The notes: a model not told the origin generated them from the sequence alone. A DNA stretch of 64,000 nt from Clostridium sartagoforme AAU1 (GCF_000401215.1 NZ_ASRV01000092.1:20698-84697), one strand, 5' to 3'. Counted from the stretch's first letter, positions 16,588-26,427 are shown. Program-made: numbers and translations.

Positions 16588-17613
16588 TTAAGCCTCCTCG
16601 CAATTTTCCTTATTATATAAGAATTTTCTCCTTATTAGTATTAATGATGTTAATAAAGCTAAACATCCTAAATAAATAATAACTCCTAAAATTGCTTTAT
16701 TCATAAATGCAAAATTTAAAAATCCTAATGCTAATGTACTTTCAATCTTGAATCCTGCTATTAATCCACAAACTAATGCAGAGCAAATCATATTGGCTGG
16801 AACCATAAACTTCATATCTGAAAACATCATTGGAAGCGCTGGTTCTGATAAACTTAAAAATCCTAATGCAAATACTGATGGTCCTTGTACATGTTCATCT
16901 TCATCAAATAACACTTTTTTACGATCTAACATTATTGCAAGACCAGCAGCCATAGAAGGCAGCATATATGCTACTGCAGCATATGTAATTGGTCCACGAA
17001 TACCCTCTGTTAAAGATATCATAGTAAATAATCCTGCTGTTTTATTTATAGGGCCCCCTAAGTCAAATCCAAACATTAATCCTAAGATAATTGCTAGTAA
17101 AACAGAACTCGTTGCTGATACATTATTCAAGAAATTAACTAATGAATCCTGAATGAATTTAACCGGTCCTGAAATACCATATTTAATTAAGAAAAAACCT
17201 ACAACAGCAGTAATAACTGGAAGCACAACTAATGATAATAAAGCCTTTGTAGATCCTTCTAACTTCATTCTATTAAATGCTAATCCTGAATATCCAGCAA
17301 TAAATCCGACAACTATACCTCCAAATATACCCAATCCTAACTGATTTGAGTAATATCCAAGTATAAATCCACTTGCTAAGCCAACTTTACCAGAAAGAGA
17401 TTGTCCAATAATTAAAGCTATAAAAACATCAAACCTTTTTAAACCAATTTCATTTAAAAATGCAAATAAATCTCCGAATATACCATCCTTAGGTAAAATA
17501 CTAGATAGGGCCATTCCAATTGCTCCAACAATAATTAATGGTAACATTCCATTGAATCCTGCATTTAAGTGCATTTTTGCAGTATTTAATCCTTTTTTAA
17601 ATCCATCAGACAC
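16588..17613 (-). CDS. PTS fructose-family EIIC
   Basis: 341 residues, eight to ten membrane segments, with the fructose-family EIIC features GLASGFILGYYSNQLGLGIFG and FGFDLGGPINKTAGLF. It forms the membrane channel that couples sugar entry to phosphorylation by the EIIB encoded 3 nt upstream. Fructose-family permeases mostly carry fructose or mannitol-like monosaccharides; pairing with a GH1 6-phospho-glycosidase suggests a disaccharide here. Confidence 0.85.
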   Translation of the reverse strand: MSDGFKKGLNTAKMHLNAGFNGMLPLIIVGAIGMALSSILPKDGIFGDLFAFLNEIGLKRFDVFIALIIGQSLSGKVGLASGFILGYYSNQLGLGIFGGIVVGFIAGYSGLAFNRMKLEGSTKALLSLVVLPVITAVVGFFLIKYGISGPVKFIQDSLVNFLNNVSATSSVLLAIILGLMFGFDLGGPINKTAGLFTMISLTEGIRGPITYAAVAYMLPSMAAGLAIMLDRKKVLFDEDEHVQGPSVFALGFLSLSEPALPMMFSDMKFMVPANMICSALVCGLIAGFKIESTLALGFLNFAFMNKAILGVIIYLGCLALLTSLILIRRKFLYNKENCEEA

Positions 17614-17616
17614 TTC

Positions 17617-17931
17617 TTATTCCCCCTTTACTAAACTCTTTGCTTGAGCTATTACACCCTTTGTATTTTTTAATACTTGAGTTGTAGAAACTTGAACAAT
17701 CTTTTTTCCATTAAAACGTTCCATACCTTGAATAGCAGTATCAATTGCTAAAATAACGGCATCAGCTTGTGCTACATCCTCTAATGTTAATTCATTTTCA
17801 ATTCCAGATGCACTTTGTGTTTCTATCTTAATTTCATCTCCTGCTTTTGTCATTTCCTTTTTAAGCCCCTTTGATGCCATAAAAGTATGCATCAATCCTG
17901 CTGGGCAAGCACATACGGCTACAAATTTCAT
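17617..17931 (-). CDS. PTS fructose-family EIIB
   Basis: 104 residues. The phosphocysteine lies in the N-terminal loop VAVCACPAGLMHTFMA (family pattern CPTGIAHTxMA). It receives phosphate from EIIA and passes it to the sugar bound at EIIC. Encoded as a separate protein rather than fused to EIIC. Confidence 0.88.
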   Translation of the reverse strand: MKFVAVCACPAGLMHTFMASKGLKKEMTKAGDEIKIETQSASGIENELTLEDVAQADAVILAIDTAIQGMERFNGKKIVQVSTTQVLKNTKGVIAQAKSLVKGE

Positions 17932-17933
17932 AT

Positions 17934-18380
17934 TTATTCCTCCAATACATTAATAATTTCTTTTATTGTTGTTGCATTATGTAAATCCTTGCATAATGCT
18001 TCATCCATTAATTTTTCTGCTAATGATGCTAATATCTTTAGATGTGATTCTTGACTTTCAATTGGAACAGTTATTAATATTACTATCTTTACATCTGTAC
18101 CATCTAAAGTTTCCCATTCAACACTATCTTTTAATTTAGCAATAGAAACCTTACATTCCTTTACACTTGACGATTGTGTATGTGGAATGGCAATACCTTG
18201 GCCTACCCCTGTAGATAATTGATTTTCTCTTGCTAAAATATCCTCATAACATTTTTCTTTTGAATTAACATGGTTATTTTTATCAAGATTTTCAACTAAT
18301 TTCATAATTACTTCTTCTTTATTTTCGCAAACTACGTTTATTAAAATATCCTCATCTAAAACTAATTCATTAATATTCAT
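17934..18380 (-). CDS. PTS fructose-family EIIA (PtsN-like)
   Basis: 148 residues; the phosphorylated histidine is in GVGQGIAIPHTQSSSVKEC, typical of the fructose/mannitol EIIA fold. It overlaps the end of the PRD regulator gene by 11 nt, so translation is coupled. It may phosphorylate both EIIB and the regulator. Confidence 0.88.
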   Translation of the reverse strand: MNINELVLDEDILINVVCENKEEVIMKLVENLDKNNHVNSKEKCYEDILARENQLSTGVGQGIAIPHTQSSSVKECKVSIAKLKDSVEWETLDGTDVKIVILITVPIESQESHLKILASLAEKLMDEALCKDLHNATTIKEIINVLEE

Positions 18381-20295
18381 TGATATCTCCTTTTGTAAAA
18401 CTCCTAATACTATGAATTACACCTAACTCATCTTTGCAATCTTTAATTTGCCGTATAGCATTCCTATTGTTTAATAACATATACATATCTTCAAAAATTT
18501 CCTTATCACTTTCTCTTACAGTCAATGATAGTGCACAAACAAAAACCATATCTGCATAGTAGCCATCCCAATCGACAGGTTTATCTAATATAACAATTGC
18601 AATTCCAGGTTTTATTACACATTTACTATATCCATGTGGTAATGCAACACCATTTAGCGCATATGTGGATGATATTCTTTCCCTAGCAAGAGTTGACTCA
18701 TAAAAATCTTCTGTTACATATCCTGTTTTATATAGTCTATTACAAACATATTCCAACAAACTTTCTTTTGTCTTAAAACTTCTATTAATATATATATGTT
18801 CCCTAGGTACGTGAACTATAAATCCACTATTCTCTGATTCTAAATTCTCTTCATATCTGCTATGTTCCAAATATTTTCTAACTTGTTCAATATCATCATC
18901 TGTTATTATATGATGAATAAGTACATAATCAGATTTAGGTAAAGATAAAGGACAAGTTGATATAATAATCTTATTTTTGTCTATACGCCTTTCTCTTATT
19001 AAATCTTCCATTTGTTCAATTGAAACTTGATGCTTAATATTTAATCCTGGTATATTTACAAATAATCTTCCAGAAATCATTCTTGCATTTCCATAGCCTA
19101 TATTACTTGCAACTATACCTTCATATTTTAAATCCTTCGATTCATCATTTTCTTCCATCATGGCTTGAATATGCATTGCAAGTAATCCTATTTCATCTTC
19201 ATTCATATTAATATCAAAGCTTGATTTTAACATCATCGCAATATCTGCAGATATATTAAATGCGAATGGTAGGCATTCCTTCGTTTGTCCCAATGCAGGA
19301 TTTCTTATAACCTTACCAAATTTTATTCTTTTTAGCATTTTGGAAATATGAATCATTAATCCTTTATAAAATATATTTTCTCTAACCCTTATATATTGAT
19401 ATTTCTCCTTAATAAGATCTAATATTGAATCTAATACATCACTTATATATTTTTGATTTTCTTCATCTATATCATAATTATTCATATTTATTAGTAAATA
19501 ATATACTTCATCATTATTAAACTTTATACATAAAGTTTCTTCAACTTCACTTAATAGGGTTCTTGCATTTAATAATTGATTTGACCCCTCATACATTCCT
19601 ACAATGCTTTCACTAGCTGAAAAATTGTGATTATTTTTTACACGATGATACATTACATTCAAACAAATCCTCATTTCTGTACTATTAAAACTTTTATATT
19701 TTCTTAATATATCTTGAAGATCTAAATCTATTTTGCTAGAAAGGAACTTACTTGCGAACATTATACTTTCAAGATTTATATCTATACTTTCAATTTGCTC
19801 ACTCATTATATACTGTAATAAAAATCGTATATTTAGTTCTGTTCCGCTTATAACAATCCCATGATATGGTTTTTTAGTCAAATTTATGGAGAATTTCGAT
19901 AACGTCTTTTTGACAGATTTCATTTCTTGATTTATAGTACTCTTTGAAAAATATAATTTATCTGCAATTTCCTGCAAGGTGGTGGTTTTCATATCAGATA
20001 AATATTCAATTATTTGATATTTTCTTGGCTTGTTTGAAAATCCATCTGATTCTATATTCTCAAATCCTCCATCCATAAGTGCCCTTACATCATCAGATGA
20101 TAAGTAGTATTCCTTTTCTTTTTTCTTCAATTCTATATCATAGTTTTCTATAAGATAGGATTTTATATTTTTTATATCAACATACACTGATCTTACTGAT
20201 ACCTTTAATTCCTTAGATATATAATCAATATTAATACCTTTCTCATTTTTTATTAATAGCCATAATAAATTATATTCACGTGTAGATATCTCCAT
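18370..20295 (-). CDS. PRD-type transcriptional activator with PTS domains (MtlR/LicR-like)
   Basis: I prefer ATG 20295 (TAAAGG upstream, overlapping the GH1 stop) over ATG 20319. The 641 residues contain two N-terminal helix-turn-helix units (EYNLLWLLIKNEKGINIDYI; TTTLQEIADKLYFSKSTINQ), two PRDs (about 180-285 and 290-395), an EIIB-like domain with a cysteine (IIISTCPLSLP) and a C-terminal EIIA-like domain (GVALPHGYSKCV). Phosphorylation on PRD histidines and the EII-like domains would report sugar supply and energy state. The likely target is the 19-bp palindrome in front of the GH1 gene that starts this operon. Confidence 0.85.
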   Translation of the reverse strand: MEISTREYNLLWLLIKNEKGINIDYISKELKVSVRSVYVDIKNIKSYLIENYDIELKKKEKEYYLSSDDVRALMDGGFENIESDGFSNKPRKYQIIEYLSDMKTTTLQEIADKLYFSKSTINQEMKSVKKTLSKFSINLTKKPYHGIVISGTELNIRFLLQYIMSEQIESIDINLESIMFASKFLSSKIDLDLQDILRKYKSFNSTEMRICLNVMYHRVKNNHNFSASESIVGMYEGSNQLLNARTLLSEVEETLCIKFNNDEVYYLLINMNNYDIDEENQKYISDVLDSILDLIKEKYQYIRVRENIFYKGLMIHISKMLKRIKFGKVIRNPALGQTKECLPFAFNISADIAMMLKSSFDINMNEDEIGLLAMHIQAMMEENDESKDLKYEGIVASNIGYGNARMISGRLFVNIPGLNIKHQVSIEQMEDLIRERRIDKNKIIISTCPLSLPKSDYVLIHHIITDDDIEQVRKYLEHSRYEENLESENSGFIVHVPREHIYINRSFKTKESLLEYVCNRLYKTGYVTEDFYESTLARERISSTYALNGVALPHGYSKCVIKPGIAIVILDKPVDWDGYYADMVFVCALSLTVRESDKEIFEDMYMLLNNRNAIRQIKDCKDELGVIHSIRSFTKGDINEY

Positions 20296-20302
20296 ATAAC
20301 CT

Positions 20303-21715
20303 TTATAATTCTTCACCATTACTCTTTATTACATCATGAAACCATTTAAAGCTCTTTTTCTTATATCTTTTCATATCCCTTAAGTCGGTATCAGTGCGGT
20401 TTACATATATAAAGCCATATCTCTTTTTCATTTCCCCTTGAGATGATAAAATGTCTATTGGTGCCCAAGTTAAAAATGATCTTACATCAACAAAGTCTTC
20501 ACAAATTGAACTACTAACAGCTTCTATTTGCTTCTTAAAATATTCTATTCGATAATCATCTTCAACTGTCATATTCTTATCTAATTCTTCATTAACACCA
20601 ATACCACTTTCTAATATATAAATTGGTTTTTCATAACGTTGGTAAATATCCTTTAATATAATTCTTAGTCCTAGTGGATCTATTGTCCATCCCCATTCTG
20701 TATTTTCTAGGTATGGATTCTTATCAAATGCTGTTTTCTTACCCATGAATGTATTTAAAGTATTTCTTGAAACATTTATTCCCCTTTTCTCATTACTTGC
20801 AATTGAAGATGCATAATAGCTAATTCCAATACAATCAACAGTATTTTTCTTTAATAATTCTAAATCATTATCTTCAATATTTGGAAGTAAATTATTAATA
20901 TCCATACTTCTCCATAGAGCCTTTGAGTATTGTCCCCTAACTAATATATTTAGTAGATCAAAATTGAAGGATTCATTAATTCTTTGCGCTTCGAGTATAT
21001 CTAAAGGATTACAAGTCTTAGGATAACATGGACTTGAATTAATCATTCCAATAACTGTAGCATCAGGATCTATCTCATTTTTGCATTTAACAACTATAGC
21101 TGACGCTAGTGCCATATTATGCATTAGTTGATAACGAGTACTATCAAACTTACTATCATCAGGCCCGATTTCCGATGCTAATAATCCAACAAGTGGACAG
21201 CCGTTATGTTCATTCATAGGAATCCAATACTTAACTTTTCCCTTATACCTCTCCATTAGTATTCGTACATATTTCTCATATGCTCTTAATGTTCCTCTAC
21301 CTAACCATCCATCATATTTATTTTGCAATTCTAGTGGAGTATCAAAATGGTATAAGCATATCATAGGTTCTATTTGGTTATCTAATAACGAATCTATAAC
21401 TCTATCGTAAAACCTTAACCCTTGTTCATTTATTTCTCCTTCACCATCTGGCAGTATCCTAGACCATGCTACTGAGAATCTATAAGAATTAATCCCGAGT
21501 TCCTTAAATAGTTTTATATCATCTTCATAATTATGATAAAAATCTATACCATCATTGAAATCACGAAATCCCTTAGACTTTAGATAATCATAAATAGTTA
21601 ATCCTTTTCCATACTCTTCTCCGCTTGCCCCTTCAGTTTGATGTGCTGATACTGAGCCTCCCCAAAGAAAACCTTCAGGCATCTTCATACCATTCTTTCG
21701 TTTAAATCCTGTCAT
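20303..21715 (-). CDS. GH1 6-phospho-beta-glycosidase
   Basis: 470 residues. The acid/base glutamate sits in KYWIPMNEHNG and the nucleophile in YILESGIGVNE (normally TENG). The C-terminal KKRYGFIYVN fits the phosphate-binding S-K-Y pattern of 6-phospho-beta-glucosidases. It should hydrolyse the 6'-phosphorylated disaccharide delivered by the PTS below, releasing a sugar-6-phosphate plus a free sugar or aglycone. First gene of the operon, with GGAGGAA before the ATG. The altered motifs around both catalytic glutamates suggest an atypical substrate. Confidence 0.85.
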   Translation of the reverse strand: MTGFKRKNGMKMPEGFLWGGSVSAHQTEGASGEEYGKGLTIYDYLKSKGFRDFNDGIDFYHNYEDDIKLFKELGINSYRFSVAWSRILPDGEGEINEQGLRFYDRVIDSLLDNQIEPMICLYHFDTPLELQNKYDGWLGRGTLRAYEKYVRILMERYKGKVKYWIPMNEHNGCPLVGLLASEIGPDDSKFDSTRYQLMHNMALASAIVVKCKNEIDPDATVIGMINSSPCYPKTCNPLDILEAQRINESFNFDLLNILVRGQYSKALWRSMDINNLLPNIEDNDLELLKKNTVDCIGISYYASSIASNEKRGINVSRNTLNTFMGKKTAFDKNPYLENTEWGWTIDPLGLRIILKDIYQRYEKPIYILESGIGVNEELDKNMTVEDDYRIEYFKKQIEAVSSSICEDFVDVRSFLTWAPIDILSSQGEMKKRYGFIYVNRTDTDLRDMKRYKKKSFKWFHDVIKSNGEEL

Positions 21716-21746
21716 TACTACTTCCTCCTTTTCAATTTATAAATAA

Positions 21747-21802
21747 ATTATATCATGTAAATTTCTTTATAAAATTTATTAATTTGCATAACTTTTTTGC
21801 AA
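21747..21802 (-). promoter_or_regulatory. Activator-type promoter of the GH1-PTS operon
   Basis: Inverted repeat TTGCATAACTTTTTTGCAA (21784-21802; 7-N5-7, one mismatch) lies exactly 31 bp upstream of TATAAT (21752-21747). No good -35 box exists. The same geometry appears at three promoters of the second PRD regulon at 35-39 kb, though with a different half-site, so this is the probable site for the operon's own PRD activator. Confidence 0.6.
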
Positions 21803-21912
21803 GAATATTATTATTAGCCTCTTATTTTTACAAAGAATAACTTTTTATACTTAATCTCATTACTATAATCAAAAAAAATTAAAATATAAATCCTTTCTAT
21901 ATAAAATAAAAG

Positions 21913-21940
21913 AAAATAACAACTACTATAATGTTATTTT
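21913..21940 (-). terminator. Weak hairpin downstream of hydA
   Basis: AAAATAAC / GTTATTTT stem with a T-rich tail on the minus strand. Confidence 0.5.
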
Positions 21941-21950
21941 GCTTTTTATT

Positions 21951-22001
21951 TTAACTAATTTTATCTTAACTAATTTTATATTATATATTAACTAATTTTA
22001 T
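21951..22001 (-). repeat. Three direct repeats of TTAACTAATTTTAT at the 3' end of hydA
   Basis: Copies at 21951-21964, 21966-21979 and 21988-22001; the last overlaps the hydA stop codon. Probably slippage-type expansion in the untranslated tail. Confidence 0.75.
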
Positions 22002-23725
22002 TTAGTATATTTAAAATGAAGTAATTCATGAGCTTTTCCGTGACCTGGTTCTCCCATATATGTTTCATACATTTTATTTAAAGCACCATTCTCGTGTGAC
22101 TTTCTTTTCTTTAGCACATTTTTATCTTGATTGTATAATACTGATGCTCTCACACTTCTAATATCCATCGTTAATCTATCTGATGCATTTATGTGAGGTT
22201 GTCCACCACCATTTACACATCCCCCTGGACATGCCATTACTTCTATGAAGTGATATTTCTTTTTATCAAAATTATCACTATTCATAAAGCTGAATACATT
22301 AGAAGCTCCATTTATAACTGCAATGTTATAACTTTCTCCACCAATTTCAACTGTTGCTTCCTTTATGCCTGCTAAACCTCTTACTTGTTCATATTCTATA
22401 TTTTCTAAATCTTTACCTTCAACAAAATCCTTAGCTGATCTTAAAGCTGCTTCCATAACTCCACCAGTAGCTCCGAATATAGCACCTGCTCCAGTATACT
22501 CTCCCATTGCTGGATCTGCTTCACTATCATCTAATTTAGCAAAATCTATTTTTGCATCTTTAATCATTTTTGCTAATTCTCTTGTTGTTATTACTGCATC
22601 TATATTTCTTAATCCATCATTTTCCATTTCCGGTCTATCTGCTTCATATTTTTTAGCTGTACAAGGCATTATAGTTACTGTGAATACTCTTTTTGGATCT
22701 ATATCTGCAACTTGTGGATAGTATGTTTTACTTGCTGTACCAAATATTTGTTGTGGTGATTTAGCACTTGACAAATTTTCTAAAAATTTCGGATAATAAT
22801 TTTCAACTTGTCTAACCCAAGCTGGACAACATGATGTAAACATAGGGAATGGTCCACCAGCCTTAATTCTTTGAACTAACTCTGTTGCTTCCTCCATTAT
22901 AGTCATATCTGCACCAAAATTTATATCAAAAATCTTATCAAATCCAAGATGTCTTAATGCTGTATATAATTTACCTGTAACATCTACCCCATAACCCATC
23001 TTAAATAATTCACCCATAGCAGTTCTAACAGATGGTGCCATTGCAACTATAACATGCTTTTCTTCATTTTCTAATGCTTCTTTAACTCTATCCATGTGAG
23101 ATTTTTCAGATAAAGCATCTACCGGACATGCCGCTACACATTGTCCACATAATAAACAATTAGTTTCATCAAAGCACTTTAAATTTTCTGGTCCAATAAT
23201 ATTTTCCCCATTAACTTCTATAAACTTTATTGATTCTGTTCCAGTCTTTACTCTACATGCTGCCACGCATCTTCCACATTTAACACACTTAGTTCTATCT
23301 AAAACTATTGATTTACTTCTATCATCTACATATTCAGTTTTATCCGCAACAATAAAAGGCTTAGATGCCCTTGCCTTAGTTTTGATTACTAGCTTTAAAA
23401 ATTCACAGTTCTCTCTTCTTTTACAAGGTCCGCACTTGAATTCATGTTTATCTAATAATGATGAAACTGTATTTTTAACTTCTTCTTGAACTCTTTCTGT
23501 GTTTGTATTAATAACCATTCCATCCTCAGGAATAAAACAACATGCTTTAACTAATTCATCTTGCCCCTCAACTTCAACTAAACAAACTCCACATTGTCCA
23601 ACATTACTGCAATCTTCTAAAAAACATAATGCAGGAATATCTATTCCATTATCTTTTGCTATTTTTATTAAACTTTTATCTTCATTAACTAGAATTTTAT
23701 TTCCATTAATAGTTATGTTTTTCAT
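21998..23725 (-). CDS. hydA: [FeFe] hydrogenase, monomeric clostridial type
   Basis: Start ATG 23725 follows GGGGGAG by six nt (an upstream in-frame ATG at 23746 lacks a site). The 575-residue protein has an N-terminal [2Fe-2S] domain (CSNVGQCGVCLVEV), a His/Cys-ligated [4Fe-4S] site (HEFKCGPCKRRENC), two further [4Fe-4S] clusters (CVKCGRCVAAC, CLLCGQCVAACP) and the H-cluster motifs TSCCPAW, MPCTAKKYE and MACPGGCVNGGGQP. It reduces protons with ferredoxin electrons during fermentation. The three maturases are not in the window. A Rex-like site lies 38 bp upstream of the start codon. Confidence 0.96.
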   Translation of the reverse strand: MKNITINGNKILVNEDKSLIKIAKDNGIDIPALCFLEDCSNVGQCGVCLVEVEGQDELVKACCFIPEDGMVINTNTERVQEEVKNTVSSLLDKHEFKCGPCKRRENCEFLKLVIKTKARASKPFIVADKTEYVDDRSKSIVLDRTKCVKCGRCVAACRVKTGTESIKFIEVNGENIIGPENLKCFDETNCLLCGQCVAACPVDALSEKSHMDRVKEALENEEKHVIVAMAPSVRTAMGELFKMGYGVDVTGKLYTALRHLGFDKIFDINFGADMTIMEEATELVQRIKAGGPFPMFTSCCPAWVRQVENYYPKFLENLSSAKSPQQIFGTASKTYYPQVADIDPKRVFTVTIMPCTAKKYEADRPEMENDGLRNIDAVITTRELAKMIKDAKIDFAKLDDSEADPAMGEYTGAGAIFGATGGVMEAALRSAKDFVEGKDLENIEYEQVRGLAGIKEATVEIGGESYNIAVINGASNVFSFMNSDNFDKKKYHFIEVMACPGGCVNGGGQPHINASDRLTMDIRSVRASVLYNQDKNVLKKRKSHENGALNKMYETYMGEPGHGKAHELLHFKYTK

Positions 23726-23762
23726 TAAAACTCCCCCTATAATCATGGTGTGAAAAATAAAA

Positions 23763-23780
23763 TTGTTATATTATTAACAA
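23763..23780. promoter_or_regulatory. Rex-like operator upstream of hydA
   Basis: TTGTTATATTATTAACAA differs at one position from the Rex consensus TTGTTAA-N4-TTAACAA. Rex is the NADH/NAD+-sensing repressor of fermentation genes in clostridia; binding here would lift when NADH is high. Confidence 0.65.
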
Positions 23781-24017
23781 TGTTATTTTACTCTATTTTT
23801 GAGATAATTGCTATCTTTTAATTATTACTTTCTAGAATATATTTCACCTATGATTTTACGACAAAAATCGTTAGCGTACAATGTAAAATTATAGTGGAAA
23901 ATGTACTTTATTAACAAATTTATCAAAATGGGAATAAAATGCTATTATAATAATAGTTTAATAAATGAAAACTTTAACTTTTATTTAACATTTAAAATTA
24001 TATATGAATTTTTATAA

Positions 24018-24353
24018 TTAATTATGTATCTTGCTTTCTAAATCAGCTTTCATTTCCCAATGAATCACAAAAGCCAATATAGCTCTTAATACTATTATTG
24101 CTGCTAGTATATACATTTCATCCATTGATCTAACTATAACAGTCTTTAATATCTCTGCTCCAAGCTTAAATTCCAATGCTAAGGTTAATGATTGTGCAAA
24201 TTCTATCTTTATAGGGTAGAACTTCTTTGTAATCATATTTACTATAAACCTATAAAAAGCTTTAATAGATCCAACAATTATTATTAATATACCCATTAAT
24301 TCCAAAAGATGTATTACTATTGGTGTCACTACTTCTATTAAATGTCCTAACAA
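24018..24353 (-). CDS. DUF1622 membrane protein
   Basis: 111 residues with three hydrophobic helices and the DUF1622 pattern (EFAQSLTLALEFKLGAEILKT). Small integral membrane protein of unknown role, common in bacteria. Single gene, divergent from psd. Confidence 0.8.
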   Translation of the reverse strand: MLGHLIEVVTPIVIHLLELMGILIIIVGSIKAFYRFIVNMITKKFYPIKIEFAQSLTLALEFKLGAEILKTVIVRSMDEMYILAAIIVLRAILAFVIHWEMKADLESKIHN

Positions 24354-24495
24354 GACTCATCTCCTCCAAACTTACTATTTACATTTAATTATCTTTGATA
24401 ATTAAAAATAAGTAAAGTAATTTATATAATATTAGAATTTTTATTGCGTTTTTATGTTAATATAATACTATAAAAATATTTATTTGAGGTACCAT

Positions 24496-25383
24496 ATGAT
24501 ACGAGTATATAATAGACAAACACAAAATTATGAAATTGAAAAAGTTGCTGGAGAAAATTATATTAAGTGGTCCTATGAATCACCAGTTGGAAAAGGACTT
24601 ACTGAGCTTTTAGTAAAGAAAAAGTTATTTTCTAAGATTTATGGTTCTTATTGCGATACTTCTTTTAGCAAGAAAAAGATACCTTCTTTTATAAAGGACT
24701 TTGACATAGACATGAATATAAGCTCTAATACTATAGATGACTTCAATAGCTTTAATGACTTTTTTGTTAGAACCTTAAAAGAAGATTCAAGGCCTATTTT
24801 AAAAGATAATAATCTCCTTATATCACCTGGAGATGGAAGACTATTTGCATACGAAAATATTAATATAAATAATCTAGTTCAAGTTAAGGGAATTCATTAT
24901 AGTTTATCGGAATTAATTGGTGATACTTCTGTTGCTATGGAATATGAAGGTGGAGTATGCTTAGTATTAAGACTTTGTCCTACTGACTATCATAGATTTC
25001 ATTTTGTTGATAATGGCTTACCATTACAAAACAATTTTATAAATGGTAATTATTATTCTGTTAATCCTATTGCATTAGAGAGAATCCCTAAACTTTATTG
25101 TCAAAATAAAAGGGAATGGAGTATATTTAAATCCGATAATTTTGGTGACATTATTCATGTTGAAGTTGGTGCTACATGTGTTGGAACAATAATTCAAACA
25201 TATACACCTAATAAAAAAGTTTCAAAGGGAGAAGAAAAGGGATACTTTAAATTTGGTGGTTCAACTACTATTCTTTTATTTAAGAAAGATACCATAAAAA
25301 TTCATGAGGATATATTGCACCAAACAGATCTTGGTTTTGAATCTAAAGTTTTAATGGGTGAAGTAATAGGTACTAAAAGCTAA
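24496..25383 (+). CDS. psd: Phosphatidylserine decarboxylase proenzyme
   Basis: ATG 24496 with GAGGT five nt upstream is preferred over TTG 24484. The 295-residue chain holds the family elements [22 protein letters not shown] and [12 protein letters not shown]. The self-cleavage site is KFGGSTTIL with Ser about 256, which becomes the pyruvoyl group of the small alpha chain (LGST in many species, GGST here). It makes phosphatidylethanolamine at the membrane. The synthase (pssA) is often next to it in clostridia but is not here. Confidence 0.93.
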   Translation: MIRVYNRQTQNYEIEKVAGENYIKWSYESPVGKGLTELLVKKKLFSKIYGSYCDTSFSKKKIPSFIKDFDIDMNISSNTIDDFNSFNDFFVRTLKEDSRPILKDNNLLISPGDGRLFAYENININNLVQVKGIHYSLSELIGDTSVAMEYEGGVCLVLRLCPTDYHRFHFVDNGLPLQNNFINGNYYSVNPIALERIPKLYCQNKREWSIFKSDNFGDIIHVEVGATCVGTIIQTYTPNKKVSKGEEKGYFKFGGSTTILLFKKDTIKIHEDILHQTDLGFESKVLMGEVIGTKS

Positions 25384-25490
25384 TAACATAGTTTTTAAAA
25401 TTACTTTTTACAAACTATATAAGTATAAATTACAATATATGTTTAAAATAATTTTTTATATAATGAAAATATATTATAGGAGTAAAATTA

Positions 25491-26297
25491 ATGGGGGATT
25501 TAATATATAGATTATTATTATTTTTAAATAGTAGTAAGGAAAATGATATTAATTATAATATAGCAATAACCATGCTTAGAAATATACGTTCTATTCCAGA
25601 AATGTCTATAAATAAGCTTGCTGATATTTGCTTTACTTCACCAGCTGCTATAACAAGATTTTGTCATAAATTAGGATATTCTAATTTAATAGAATTTAAG
25701 GAAAATATAAAAATAAATATTGGTCATTATAATGAAGGTCTTATGAAACCTAAAGCAATCTCTTATGATCTTTCAAGAGAAGATATATTAAAGAATATGT
25801 CCTTAGAAATTATTGACGAAATAGAAACCTCTAAGGAATTTATAGACTTAAAAATTGTTGATAGAGTAATTGAGCTTATTTTTAATAGTAACAACGTATG
25901 CATATTTGGAACTCAATTCTCCCAACTTATGGCTCAAGACTTACAACGTAAATTAGTTAATTTATCTAAACTTATTTATCATGCTAATGATGTTCAAGAG
26001 CAAGAAAGATTAGCTGAAGATTTAGATGAAAATTCATTAGCAATTCTTATTTCTCCTACTGGAAGATTTCCTTTGTATCATGAAAGGCTTTGGAAGAAGA
26101 TAGAGAAAAGCCCAGCCACAGTAGTAGTTATTACCGAAAAGAAAAAAACTGAATATATAAAAAGAAGTGATTATATAATTTATCTACCACCTAGAAATGA
26201 CTCTAATGAATATGTTCAAAATCATAGATATGACTTAAGCTTCTTAATTGAATACATTTATGTTAGATATGGAATTCTTTATAAAAGTAACTCATAA
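25491..26297 (+). CDS. RpiR/MurR-family transcriptional regulator
   Basis: 268 residues: N-terminal HTH of the RpiR type (SINKLADICFTSPAAITRFCHKL, about 40-62) and a C-terminal SIS sugar-phosphate domain (VCIFGTQFSQLMAQDLQRKL; LAILISPTGRFPLY). It should sense a phosphorylated sugar. It converges on the GH4 6-phospho-glucosidase gene, whose upstream region carries a palindrome, so that gene is a likely target. Confidence 0.85.
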   Translation: MGDLIYRLLLFLNSSKENDINYNIAITMLRNIRSIPEMSINKLADICFTSPAAITRFCHKLGYSNLIEFKENIKINIGHYNEGLMKPKAISYDLSREDILKNMSLEIIDEIETSKEFIDLKIVDRVIELIFNSNNVCIFGTQFSQLMAQDLQRKLVNLSKLIYHANDVQEQERLAEDLDENSLAILISPTGRFPLYHERLWKKIEKSPATVVVITEKKKTEYIKRSDYIIYLPPRNDSNEYVQNHRYDLSFLIEYIYVRYGILYKSNS

Positions 26298-26394
26298 TTT
26301 ACACTTTTTTCAGCACACAACTTATTTAGTTAAGAGTGCACAATTTCAAAGCTTATAGTTTTCTTTAGTAGACAACTGATATTAGAAAATCAAA

Positions 26395-26427
26395 AAAAGA
26401 ACTCACTTTTTAATATTGAGTTCTTTT
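26395..26427. terminator. Bidirectional terminator
   Basis: AAAAGAACTCA / TGAGTTCTTTT stem with A- and T-runs between the convergent RpiR and GH4 genes. Confidence 0.88.

Noticed and set aside
16748..17344. Plus-strand open frames inside the fructose-family EIIC gene
   Set aside because: Antisense to a strong membrane protein gene; composition is that of a complementary strand.
22365..22721. Plus-strand open frame inside hydA
   Set aside because: Antisense shadow of a clearly coding hydrogenase gene; no RBS and no recognisable protein.
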